This document shows, piece by piece, positions 32,995 to 41,252 of a stretch of 64,000 bases of DNA (its first letter is position 1; each line of letters starts with the position of its first letter). Below the pieces are notes generated by a model, which was given only the letters and a program-made list of their open reading frames with translations, made no database searches and was not told where the DNA came from. Both the position numbers and the translations under genes were made by a program. The DNA is from Lysobacterales bacterium (GTDB lineage: Bacteria; Pseudomonadota; Gammaproteobacteria; Xanthomonadales; SZUA-5), in assembly GCA_022841325.1 (NCBI GenBank), contig JALHRS010000028.1:1-64000 (forward strand), given 5' to 3'.

Positions 32995-35187
32995 ATGCCG
33001 ACCGAGCGCGCCACCGCCCTGCGTTTCCTCATCTACGTCACGCTTTACGTGGTGGCGGCGGAGTTCGCGGTGGTGTTCGTTTCCCAACCCACCGATGTCA
33101 CGCTGATCTGGCCATCGGCCGGCCTGGCTTATGCGGTATTGCTGTTTCATGGTCCACGCTGGTGGCCCATCATTCCTTGCGGCATCGCCCTGACCCATCT
33201 TCTGATCTCGCCAGTACCGTGGCTGTTCTTTCCCTTTTCGCTGGCCAGCAACACGCTGGCCACGCTCGCATCGGTCTGGCTGGTCCGGCGCGTGGCCGGT
33301 CCTGAATTGATCACACTCAGGGTCACCAACGGCTTTCTGATGCTGGCCGGCGGCGCCTTCAATGCGGTGGTGAGTGCGGTCATTGGCGTTTGCGGCATGC
33401 TGCTGGCCAGCATGATCCCGCCAGAGGATTTCGGGCCGGCCCTGGGCAAGTGGGTGGCCGGCGATCTGTTCGGCATCGTTGCCGTGACGCCGCTGACCCT
33501 GATGGTGCTGCGTTCGCTGGAGCGCGGCAGCTGGATTGAAGTACCGCTTGAGTTCGCCGGCCGCAGCGAGAAGCTGATCTGGCTGGCAGCCAGCATCTCG
33601 GGCATGGCTCTGGTCACCCAGGCCAGCGCCGCCAGCCCGGCGTATGCGCTGGGCTTGAGCTCGCTGCCGCTGACCCTGCTGCTGTGGAGCGCGCTGCGCT
33701 TCGAACCGATATTCACGGCTGCCGCGACGATGACCTTCGCATTCGTCGTGGTCACGCTGATCGGGCTCAACGTCGGCGGATTCCGCGCGCCCGGGAGCCT
33801 GCTCGAAACCTTCATCCTGCTGTCCTTGCTGAGCGTGATCGCCATTGTTCCGCAACTGGTATCCGTGGCCAATTTCCGCATGCGCACCAGTGCCTTCGAC
33901 ATGCTCCAGCGCGCGCGCACCGACCGGCTCACCGGATTGCGCAGTCGGACCGCCTTCGAGGAGACGCTGGCCCGGGCGCTGTCCGACCGGCCGGAAATCG
34001 GTCGCGGCGGGGCCATCGCCTATGTCGACCTCGATCAGTTCAAGCTGGTCAATGACCTCGCCAGCCACGCCGCAGGCGATCAGGCCATTCGCCAGCTGGC
34101 CAGCGTGATGCGTGCCAAGCTCGATGAGGATGTGTACCTGGCACGCCTGGGCGCAGACGAATTCGGCGTGCTCTGGGAACATGCGCCCCTGGAGCGCGCC
34201 ACAGCCGATACCGAGAAGCTGCGCCTGGCCATATCCGAGTTTCGTTTTGCCTGGGAAGATCACGTCTTCGCCCTGACGGCCAGCATTGGTCTGGTGCCCT
34301 TCCCCGCTCGCCGCGCCAGCGTGGCAGAGTTGCTGGCGCAGGCCGACACCGCCTGCTACGCCGCCAAGGAACTGGGCGGCAATCAGATTCAGCTGCAGTC
34401 CCCCGACAACGCCGCGGTGCTCGAGCGCACCGAGAGCATGGGCTGGGTAGTGCGCATCAATTCTGCCTTCGAGAACGATCTGTTCGAACTCTACGGCCAG
34501 CGCATCCTGTCCTTCGAAGCCGAGGAATTCGAGACCTGCGAGATACTGCTGCGCCTGCGCGACGGATACGAGGAACCGCTGTTGCCGGGTCGCTTCATTC
34601 CCGCCGCAGAACGCTTCGGGATGTCGGCGCGCATCGACCGCCATGTCATCGATCGCAGTCTGCGCTGGCTGGAGTCTGATCCCAGAGCCAGCCGTATGCA
34701 CCTCAACATCAATCTGTCGGCATCCACTCTGGCCGATGCCGACTTCGCAAGCTTCCTCAGCCGGCGCCTCAAGGGGAGCAGCGTGGATCCGGCGCAGATC
34801 TGCCTGGAAATCACCGAAACCAGCGCCGTGCGCGATCTCGATCACGCGCGCCAGCTGATCGCCCAGTTCAAGGCCATGGGCGTGCGCTTTGCGCTGGACG
34901 ATTTCGGCACCGGCTTCTGCTCCTTCGCCTATCTGCGCGATTTGGATGTCGACGTTTTCAAGATCGATGGCAGCTTTGTCCGCGATGTCGACCGCAATGA
35001 GCTGTCACTGGCCATCGTCAAGTCCATCGTCGAGATCGCACGGGTATTGGGCAAGCGCACGGTCGCCGAATCGGTAGAAGACGCGCGCCTGAGCCCGATC
35101 CTGCAGCAACTGGGCGTGGACGCGGTGCAGGGTTTTGCCTTTCACAGACCGGAACCGCTGCGGCTGCTGCTGGCATCGGCGGCCTAG
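32995..35187 (+). CDS. MASE1-GGDEF-EAL membrane c-di-GMP protein
   Basis: 730 residues. Residues 1-~300 form a MASE1-type sensor with about eight membrane helices (LIWPSAGLAYAVLLF is typical). The GGDEF domain (RTDRLTGLRSRTAFEE) has GADEF as its signature and no I-site, so cyclase activity is doubtful. The EAL domain reads CEILLR for EAL, with LYGQR upstream, yet keeps NINLSAS, CLEITET, DDFGTG, FKIDGSF and AVQGFAF. It shares these departures with the protein at 1-2619. A heptamer tract follows 2 nt after the stop. Confidence 0.92.
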   Translation: MPTERATALRFLIYVTLYVVAAEFAVVFVSQPTDVTLIWPSAGLAYAVLLFHGPRWWPIIPCGIALTHLLISPVPWLFFPFSLASNTLATLASVWLVRRVAGPELITLRVTNGFLMLAGGAFNAVVSAVIGVCGMLLASMIPPEDFGPALGKWVAGDLFGIVAVTPLTLMVLRSLERGSWIEVPLEFAGRSEKLIWLAASISGMALVTQASAASPAYALGLSSLPLTLLLWSALRFEPIFTAAATMTFAFVVVTLIGLNVGGFRAPGSLLETFILLSLLSVIAIVPQLVSVANFRMRTSAFDMLQRARTDRLTGLRSRTAFEETLARALSDRPEIGRGGAIAYVDLDQFKLVNDLASHAAGDQAIRQLASVMRAKLDEDVYLARLGADEFGVLWEHAPLERATADTEKLRLAISEFRFAWEDHVFALTASIGLVPFPARRASVAELLAQADTACYAAKELGGNQIQLQSPDNAAVLERTESMGWVVRINSAFENDLFELYGQRILSFEAEEFETCEILLRLRDGYEEPLLPGRFIPAAERFGMSARIDRHVIDRSLRWLESDPRASRMHLNINLSASTLADADFASFLSRRLKGSSVDPAQICLEITETSAVRDLDHARQLIAQFKAMGVRFALDDFGTGFCSFAYLRDLDVDVFKIDGSFVRDVDRNELSLAIVKSIVEIARVLGKRTVAESVEDARLSPILQQLGVDAVQGFAFHRPEPLRLLLASAA

Positions 35188-35189
35188 AG

Positions 35190-35224
35190 GGGGCACGGGG
35201 AAGGGGACACGGGGCAGGGGGAAG
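35190..35224 (+). repeat. Degenerate GGGGCAC-type heptamer tract
   Basis: Units GGGGCAC, GGGGAAG, GGGACAC, GGGGCAG, GGGGAAG: strict period 7 with drifting sequence, 2 nt after the stop codon. Confidence 0.85.
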
Positions 35225-35234
35225 CGAAAGGCCG

Positions 35235-35310
35235 GCGTCATTGCGAGGAACGGAGTGACGAAGCAATCCAAGAACTTGCTGGCGTGGTTCTGGATTGCCT
35301 CGCTGTGCTC
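35235..35310. repeat. CATTGCGA-family element, partly decayed
   Basis: Left arm 35235-35271 (GCGTCATTGCGAGGAACGG...), right arm from about 35290 (CTGGATTGCCTCGCTGTGCTC) that runs into CTCCATGAACCC. A matching TCGCAATGACGCC end is displaced to 35467-35480. Confidence 0.75.
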
Positions 35311-35353
35311 TCCATGAACCCGTGGCCTAACGTGTTGACTTGTGGTCGTTGAC

Positions 35354-35426
35354 GTAGGTTGGGCTAAGCGCAGCGTGCCCAACACCGGCGTCCATTGTTG
35401 GGCACGCTGCGCTTAGCCCAACCTAC
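35354..35426. repeat. Perfect 31-bp inverted repeat GTAGGTTGGGCTAAGCGCAG...
   Basis: Arms 35354-35384 and 35396-35426 are exact reverse complements with an 11-nt spacer. It would form a very stable hairpin on either strand. Confidence 0.95.
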
Positions 35427-35541
35427 GGCTCATGGCCCGTGGGCAGTTTCGGGACGGGACCGGTGGCTCGCAATGACGCCGGTGCTGGGCTCTCGCCACC
35501 GCCGCCGGAACTCTGCGCTCCCTGCCCTGCCTAAGCGGGGA

Positions 35542-36657
35542 ATGACCGCCGACCGCGCCAATCCTGATCTGCTCGCCGCCCATTTCGAGCGCCTGAACCT
35601 GATCGCGGCATGGCGGGCGCGGCTGGATGAGGCGCTGTTCCAGATTCTGGCGGCACTGGCCTTCGTGGGTTTTGGGCTGTGGCTGATGGACAGCTGGTGG
35701 CAGCTCCTGCTGAGCAGCCAGACACCCTGGGCGCAGCCCTGGCCATCGGCCCTGCTGGGCATGCTGGTGTGCGCGGGCTTTCTGATGCAGGCGCGCCGCT
35801 TTCACGCGCAGATGCTGAAACAGCACCAGGGCGACTGGCTCAGCGCCCTGCCAGTGGCCGAGACCCAGCGCAGCCTGGCCAGAGCCCGTCAGCGTGCACC
35901 GCGGCTGTTGATTCTCGGGCTGGCGGCAATGCTCCTGTTGCTGTGGGCCAGCTGGCGCAGTCCCGATCACAGCACGCAGCTGTGCCTGGCATTGGCATTG
36001 GGCATCTCCGTCGGCGCGCTGGCGGGAGCATGGATTCCGGCTGGGACGACACCCCCCGAGGCGGCGGCCATCGGTACAGCACGACAATCTGTGCCGGTAC
36101 CCGACTCGGTATCAGGATTGCCACTGCTGGGCGCCGCACTGGAACCGGCATCGGCGCGACTGCCGAAAACGGCACCGTGGATCGGCGGCAGTTTTCTGCT
36201 GTTTCCGCCATCCATCCCCGTGATCGCCCTGCTGGCGCTGCTGGTGCTGCTGAGCACCCTGTCGCTGCTGATCGACCTGGTCTCGCACTGGCGCGCGCGC
36301 TATCTGATCGACGCCCAGTGGCTGGCCGCCGAGGCACTGACACCGCGACGTCTGTTCGCGGCCTATCTGCCGCCACTGCTGAAGCGCATGGCGATAGCCG
36401 CTGCTGTCGTCTGCGCCTGCCTGCATGCCATCGGTGCGCCGCTGCTGATGACGCTGCTCGTCGGCATCAGCCTCATCGGGGCCGTGGCCGATGCCGTGCT
36501 CTGCGGATTTGCCACGCGACTGCAGCCGCGGCGCTACCCGCTGCTGCTGATGTTGCATGCCGTACTCGTGGTGGCTTGCCTGCAAGTGTTGCCGCCAGCG
36601 GCACCGATCGTGTTGCTGGGATGCGCGATCAGCGCCTGGCGCAGGGGAAATGCATGA
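35542..36657 (+). CDS. Polytopic membrane protein, probable ABC-2 exporter subunit
   Basis: 371 residues. Not closely recognised. About nine hydrophobic segments, e.g. LLILGLAAMLLLLWASW, VIALLALLVLLSTLSLLIDLV and MTLLVGISLIGAVADAVLCGF. It overlaps the next ATPase gene by 4 nt (ATGA), so it is most likely the permease partner. The ATG at 35542 is preceded by GGGG; the frame is open further upstream but runs through repeats. Confidence 0.75.
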   Translation: MTADRANPDLLAAHFERLNLIAAWRARLDEALFQILAALAFVGFGLWLMDSWWQLLLSSQTPWAQPWPSALLGMLVCAGFLMQARRFHAQMLKQHQGDWLSALPVAETQRSLARARQRAPRLLILGLAAMLLLLWASWRSPDHSTQLCLALALGISVGALAGAWIPAGTTPPEAAAIGTARQSVPVPDSVSGLPLLGAALEPASARLPKTAPWIGGSFLLFPPSIPVIALLALLVLLSTLSLLIDLVSHWRARYLIDAQWLAAEALTPRRLFAAYLPPLLKRMAIAAAVVCACLHAIGAPLLMTLLVGISLIGAVADAVLCGFATRLQPRRYPLLLMLHAVLVVACLQVLPPAAPIVLLGCAISAWRRGNA

Positions 36658-37397
36658 ATAAGGAAACATTGCTTGAGGTCACGGGACTCACGCTCGCCTA
36701 CGGCAATCAGCCCGTGCTGCGGGGTGTCGATCTGGCGATCCGGCCCGGCCAACTGATGGGACTGGTGGGACCGAACGGCTCGGGAAAGACCAGCCTGATC
36801 CGTGCCATCACCGGCTTGCTGATGCCAGGCTCCGGCCAGGTACGGATCGCCGGGATTGATCTGGTCACCGATGCACTCAGGGCAAAGGCGGGCTTTGGCT
36901 ATGCCCCTGATCCGGCGCGCTTGCCGCTGTCGCTGACTGGTCGCCAGTCGCTGTCGGTAGTGGCGGCCGCACGCGGCCTGCCCGAACCACCGCCGGCCTT
37001 GCTGGAACTGGCCGAGCGCCTGGGCGCCATGCCCTGGATCGATCGTCGTATCGAAAGCTATTCGCTGGGCACGCGGCAGAAATTCGCGATCCTGATGGCG
37101 CTGACCTGCGATCCGCCCTTGCTGATCCTGGACGAGGTCATGAACGGCCTCGATCCGATCTCCAGCCACGAGCTGAAGCTGGAACTGCTCGACCGCTGCG
37201 AGCGCCAGCAGTGCGGCGTGCTGCTCGCGACCCACGGCCTGGAGATTGCGCCGACGCTGCTGACCGATGCCGTGCTGCTGCATGAGGGCCGCATCCGCCA
37301 CCGCTGGGGTAGCGAGGAGCTTGGCGCCTGGCGTCATGGCGATCCCGGCGCCTTCGAACGCGCCGTGGTGGCGGCGCTGCGCAGCGATCTGGTATAG
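36654..37397 (+). CDS. ABC transporter ATP-binding protein
   Basis: 247 residues. Walker A GPNGSGKTSL, Walker B LLILDEVMNGLDP (Val where Pro is usual) and the switch His in LATHGLE. The signature is SLGTRQK in place of LSGGQ, a variant seen in some ABC-2 ATPases. It overlaps the membrane gene upstream; together they probably form a two-gene exporter of unknown substrate. Confidence 0.88.
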   Translation: MNKETLLEVTGLTLAYGNQPVLRGVDLAIRPGQLMGLVGPNGSGKTSLIRAITGLLMPGSGQVRIAGIDLVTDALRAKAGFGYAPDPARLPLSLTGRQSLSVVAAARGLPEPPPALLELAERLGAMPWIDRRIESYSLGTRQKFAILMALTCDPPLLILDEVMNGLDPISSHELKLELLDRCERQQCGVLLATHGLEIAPTLLTDAVLLHEGRIRHRWGSEELGAWRHGDPGAFERAVVAALRSDLV

Positions 37398-37471
37398 CAG
37401 CGCCCTCGCGGTGCGACCGTCCGTGTCCGACCGCGCTGGTGTAGGCCCGTGCAGAATTGTTGCCAGTAGCG

Positions 37472-37585
37472 GAACGCAGAGAACGCGGAGACGCGCAGAG
37501 AACGCGGAGAGGGGCCCAGCAGATCAGGAGAGCATTTTCTCTGCGTACTCTGCGTCCTCTGCGGCCCTCTGCGTTCTCCGCGTTG
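37472..37585. repeat. Inverted repeat of AACGCAGAG-type units
   Basis: Left arm of about four 9-nt units (AACGCAGAG, AACGCGGAG), right arm of the inverse (CTCTGCGTA, CTCTGCGTC, ...GTTCTCCGCGTT). Related to 27353-27445. Confidence 0.8.
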
Positions 37586-37703
37586 GCGCTTCTGGTCCCA
37601 CGACCTTGGGCATCATTCATCAGTGCCGCGAACCCGTGGCTGCTGGTCGCGACGCAAGGTCGCTCCTACCCAAAGGCCGATCCTTGCTGCTCTGAAGGAA
37701 GTT

Positions 37704-37793
37704 GTAGCCCAGGTCAGCGCGGCGCACCCGGGGCAAGCAGGCATGGTGGTCGCAGGACGCAGTCCCCGGGTGCGCTGCGCTTACCCGGGCTAC
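37704..37793. repeat. Inverted repeat GTAGCCC...GGGCTAC
   Basis: 30-bp arms 37704-37733 and 37764-37793 with three mismatches. Confidence 0.85.
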
Positions 37794-37831
37794 TGGTTTC
37801 CCGAGCCGCCCGAAAGCTCTAGTCTGGTCGA

Positions 37832-38770
37832 ATGAATCCGATCCTGCGCATCTCCGATCTCAGCAAGACCTACACCTCCGGCGTTCAGGCGCTGAAGCCG
37901 ATCAATCTTGGTGTCGACAAGGGCGAGATCTTTGCCTTGCTCGGGCCCAATGGCGCCGGCAAGACCACCTTGATCAGCATCGTCTGCGGCATCGTCACCG
38001 CCAGCACCGGCAGTGTCACCGTCGACGGCTTCGACCATGCCCGCGACTACCGCGAGGCGCGGGTGCGCATCGGCCTGGTGCCGCAGGAACTGGCTACCGA
38101 CATGTTCGAGACACCGCTGGCCACGGTCAGTTTCACGCGCGGCCTGTTCGGGCTGCCGCCGCGACCGGACTACGTCGAGAAAGTGCTGCGCGATCTGTCG
38201 CTGTGGGACAAGCGCAAGTCACGCATCCAGACGCTGTCCGGCGGCATGAAACGCCGGGTGATGATCGCCAAGGCCCTGGCGCACGAGCCCAGCGTGCTGT
38301 TTCTGGATGAGCCGACGGCCGGTGTCGATGTCGAGCTGCGCCGCGACATGTGGGCGCTGGTGCGCGGCCTGCGCGAACAGGGTGTCACCATCATCCTGAC
38401 CACGCATTACATCGAGGAAGCCGAGGAAATGGCCGATCGCATCGGCGTGATCAGCAAGGGCGAGCTGATTCTGGTCGAGGACAAGTCCCAGCTGATGCGC
38501 AAGCTCGGCAGCAAGACCCTGACCCTGCATCTGCCGGAAGCCTTGAGCGCGATCCCGCCGGAACTGGCGGAATGGAATCTGACGCTGAAGGGCGATGGCT
38601 TCGAACTGGAATACCACTTCGATATCCACGACGAGCACACCGGCATTCCGCGCCTGCTCAGGCGCATGGCCGACCTCGGCATCAGTTTCCGTGACCTGAA
38701 CACCGAACAGAGTTCGCTGGAAGACATCTTCGTCAGCCTGACCAGCGAGCGCGACGGGGTGCCGGCATGA
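37832..38770 (+). CDS. yadG: ABC-2 transporter ATP-binding protein, YadG-like
   Basis: 312 residues. All nucleotide-binding motifs are canonical: [36 protein letters not shown] and [18 protein letters not shown]. The C-terminal ~90 residues form the small domain typical of YadG. The next gene overlaps by 4 nt and encodes the permease, the normal yadGH arrangement. The exported substrate is not known for this family. Confidence 0.92.
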   Translation: MNPILRISDLSKTYTSGVQALKPINLGVDKGEIFALLGPNGAGKTTLISIVCGIVTASTGSVTVDGFDHARDYREARVRIGLVPQELATDMFETPLATVSFTRGLFGLPPRPDYVEKVLRDLSLWDKRKSRIQTLSGGMKRRVMIAKALAHEPSVLFLDEPTAGVDVELRRDMWALVRGLREQGVTIILTTHYIEEAEEMADRIGVISKGELILVEDKSQLMRKLGSKTLTLHLPEALSAIPPELAEWNLTLKGDGFELEYHFDIHDEHTGIPRLLRRMADLGISFRDLNTEQSSLEDIFVSLTSERDGVPA

Positions 38771-39555
38771 GCACACCAGCGCGGGTTCCCGCCTTCAATG
38801 CCCGTGGCGTCTGGGCGATCTACCATTTCGAGATCTCGCGCTTCATGCGCACGCTGGGCCAGAGCCTGCTGACGCCGGTGATCACCACCTCGCTGTATTT
38901 CGTGGTCTTCGGGGCCGCCATCGGCTCGCGCATGGGCGAGGTCGACGGCGTCAGCTACGGCGCCTTCATCGTCCCCGGCCTGATCATGCTGTCGGTGTTG
39001 ACCGAGAGCATCAACAACGCCTCCTTCGGCATCCATTTTCCGCGCTGGACCGGCACCATCTACGAGTTGCTGTCGGCGCCGATCTCGCCCTTCGAGATCG
39101 TGCTCGGCTATGTCGGTGCGGCTGCCACCAAATCAGTGATTCTGGGACTGGTGATCTTCGCCACCGCGCATCTGTTCGTGCCCATCGACGTGGCTCACCC
39201 GCTGTGGATGATGGCTTTTCTGGTGCTGACCGCCACCACCTTCTGCCTGTTCGGCTTCATCACCGGCATCTGGGCGCAGAACTGGGAACAGCTGCAGGTG
39301 ATTCCGATGCTGATCGTGACCCCACTGACCTTCCTCGGCGGCGCCTTCTATTCCATCGACATGCTCCCCGGCGCCTGGAAGACCGTGGCCCTGTTCAACC
39401 CCATCGTCTATCTGGTCAGCGGCTTTCGCTGGAGTTTCTACGGCAGCGCCGATGTGGCGGTGGGGATCAGCCTGGCCGCCACCCTCGGCTTCTTTGCGCT
39501 GTGCCTGGTGATTGTCTGGTGGATCTTCCGCACCGGGTATCGGTTGAAGCAGTAG
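38767..39555 (+). CDS. yadH: ABC-2 transporter permease, YadH-like
   Basis: 262 residues with six predicted membrane helices. Family features: [58 protein letters not shown] and the C-terminal [16 protein letters not shown]. Translationally coupled to the ATPase through ATGA. The stop is followed by two tandem-repeat arrays. Confidence 0.92.
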   Translation: MSTPARVPAFNARGVWAIYHFEISRFMRTLGQSLLTPVITTSLYFVVFGAAIGSRMGEVDGVSYGAFIVPGLIMLSVLTESINNASFGIHFPRWTGTIYELLSAPISPFEIVLGYVGAAATKSVILGLVIFATAHLFVPIDVAHPLWMMAFLVLTATTFCLFGFITGIWAQNWEQLQVIPMLIVTPLTFLGGAFYSIDMLPGAWKTVALFNPIVYLVSGFRWSFYGSADVAVGISLAATLGFFALCLVIVWWIFRTGYRLKQ

Positions 39556-39600
39556 TTCTGATCAGTACCGGGGAGACGTTGCGCGTGCCGAACACCTCGT

Positions 39601-39806
39601 CATTCCCGCGTACGCGGGAGTCCAGGCTTGGGCCGTTGCTGGTAGACGTCGTCATTCCCGCGTATGCGGGAATCCAGGCTTGGGCCGTTACTGGAACACC
39701 TCGTCATTCCCGCGTACGCGGGAATCCAGGCTTGCGCCGTTGCTGGTACACCTCGTCATTCCCGCGTATGCGGGAATCCAGGCTTGGGCCGTTGCTGGAA
39801 CACGCT
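39601..39806. repeat. 52-bp tandem array, four copies
   Basis: CATTCCCGCGTACGCGGGA recurs at 39601, 39653, 39705 and 39757, an exact 52-bp spacing; the intervening text (TCCAGGCTTGGGCCGTTGCT...) is also repeated. Each unit contains a hairpin. Confidence 0.92.
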
Positions 39807-39812
39807 GGATTC

Positions 39813-39930
39813 CCGCTTTCGCGGGAATGACGATTGCCGCTTTCGCGGGAATGACGATTGCCGCTTTCGCGGGAATGACGATTGCCGTTTCGCGGGAATG
39901 ACGGGTACCCGCTTTCGCGGAAATGACGGT
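39813..39930. repeat. 24-bp tandem array, about five copies
   Basis: CCGCTTTCGCGGGAATGACG plus ATTG repeats perfectly at 39813, 39837 and 39861, then two degenerate copies. It uses the inverse half of the 52-bp unit's hairpin (GCGGGAATGACG). Confidence 0.9.
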
Positions 39931-39952
39931 TCCCGTCTTGCTCAGGTGATCT

Positions 39953-41251
39953 CTAGCGCCCCAACTCCTCAAACTTGCGCTGGTACCTGTCGCGCAAGCG
40001 CGTGTGCCTGGAACTGAGGTCCACCGGCTCGCCGTTGAGGTAGGCGGCGACGATGCTGCTGCGCACATCCAGCGGATCGCCGTCGCTGACCACGAAGCTG
40101 GCGTCCTTGCCAGCTTCCAATGAACCCAGGCGATCGGCCACGCCAAGGATCTGTGCGGGCGCCAGGGTGATGGCGCGCAGGCCCTGCTCCCAGGGCAGGC
40201 CAAAGGCGACCGCCTGTCCCGCGGCATAGGGCAGATTGCGTTCCATGGTTGCGGCAAAGCTGCTGGCATCCGAGGCAATGGCCACTTCGATACCGGCCGC
40301 TGCCAGCCTGGCGGCATTGGCGTAGCTGGTGTCAAATCCCTCATGTCGCCGCAGCGGCAACTCCCAGGGCGTGTGCAGGATCACCGGCACTGCCCGCGCC
40401 TTCAGCTCGTCGGCGATGCGCCAGGCGTCCTGGCCACCGACCAGCACGAATTCCAGCCCGCGTTGCCGCGTGAAATCCAGCGCCTCGCGGATCTGCTGCA
40501 GATCCAGGGCGTGGATGTACAGGCGGATCTTGCCCTCCAGCACCGGCACCATGGCTTCCCAGCGTGCGTCCGGAGCGGCAACGGTGCCGGCGACCTTCGC
40601 CGTGCGATAGGCTGCGGCGTCATCAAAGGCCTGATCGATCAGTTCGCGACTGCGCGCGGCGCCCTTGATGGCTTCGCCACGCATTGGTGCCGGCAGCCAG
40701 GGTGGCAGGCGCGTCGACGGCCACATCAGGTGCAGACCAATCGGCGCCCGCACCGTCATCTGCTCCCAGGTCCAGCCATCCAGCTGGATCAGCGCCGACT
40801 GCCCGGCGACGATGCCGCCCTGCCCGGCCTGCGGCACCACGTGCACATAGAGCACGCCGTTGGCGCGGGCTACGGGCAGCAGATCCGAATCCGGATTGAT
40901 CGCCACCTGCGCCCGCGCATTCGGATTGATGGCGCCGGTTTCGGCGACGTCCACCGTGCCACGCACAGTTTCGATTTCGGTCAGCCCCATGACCGAATTG
41001 GCAGCGATGAAGGCCGGCACCACCCAGCGCCCGCTGAGATCGACACGCTCGGCATCAGCGGCCTGCGCCGACAGATCGGCGCCCACGGCAATGATCTTGC
41101 CGCCATCGACCAGCATCTGGCCGTTCTCGATGGCCGCCGAAGACACCGGATGGATGGTCGCGCCGGTGTAGAGCGTGGCTGCGGGAGCTGCTGTAGCGAG
41201 GCACAGCAGCGAGACCAGGCCAGCTACCATCCTGTACGAATCGATGCCCAT
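39953..41251 (-). CDS. Amidohydrolase-fold protein lacking the HxH metal site
   Basis: 432 residues with an N-terminal signal peptide (VAGLVSLLCLATAAPA). The composite amidohydrolase fold is clear (VPAFIAANSVMGLTEIE, PLRRHEGFDTSYANAARLAAAGIEVAIASDAS, LGSLEAGKDASFVV). At the site where active members have HxH the sequence is ANSVM, so the usual binuclear metal centre cannot form; the late Asp is kept. It starts 1 nt after the stop of the larger amidohydrolase (TGA-G-ATG), so translation is coupled and the two may form a complex. Confidence 0.85.
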   Translation of the reverse strand: MGIDSYRMVAGLVSLLCLATAAPAATLYTGATIHPVSSAAIENGQMLVDGGKIIAVGADLSAQAADAERVDLSGRWVVPAFIAANSVMGLTEIETVRGTVDVAETGAINPNARAQVAINPDSDLLPVARANGVLYVHVVPQAGQGGIVAGQSALIQLDGWTWEQMTVRAPIGLHLMWPSTRLPPWLPAPMRGEAIKGAARSRELIDQAFDDAAAYRTAKVAGTVAAPDARWEAMVPVLEGKIRLYIHALDLQQIREALDFTRQRGLEFVLVGGQDAWRIADELKARAVPVILHTPWELPLRRHEGFDTSYANAARLAAAGIEVAIASDASSFAATMERNLPYAAGQAVAFGLPWEQGLRAITLAPAQILGVADRLGSLEAGKDASFVVSDGDPLDVRSSIVAAYLNGEPVDLSSRHTRLRDRYQRKFEELGR

Positions 41252-41252
41252 C

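Larger units (their letters stand above)
37398..37831. other. Repeat-filled gap between two ABC operons
   Basis: No gene seen. It holds two inverted repeats (37472-37585 and 37704-37793). Confidence 0.7.

Noticed and set aside
32659-34845. 728-codon open frame antisense to the MASE1-GGDEF-EAL gene
   Set aside because: Same reason; the plus-strand gene has clear domains and the antisense product has none.
39596-39930. CRISPR-like array after yadH
   Set aside because: The entire 52-bp and 24-bp units repeat; there are no unique spacers and no cas genes nearby. These are tandem amplified hairpins.
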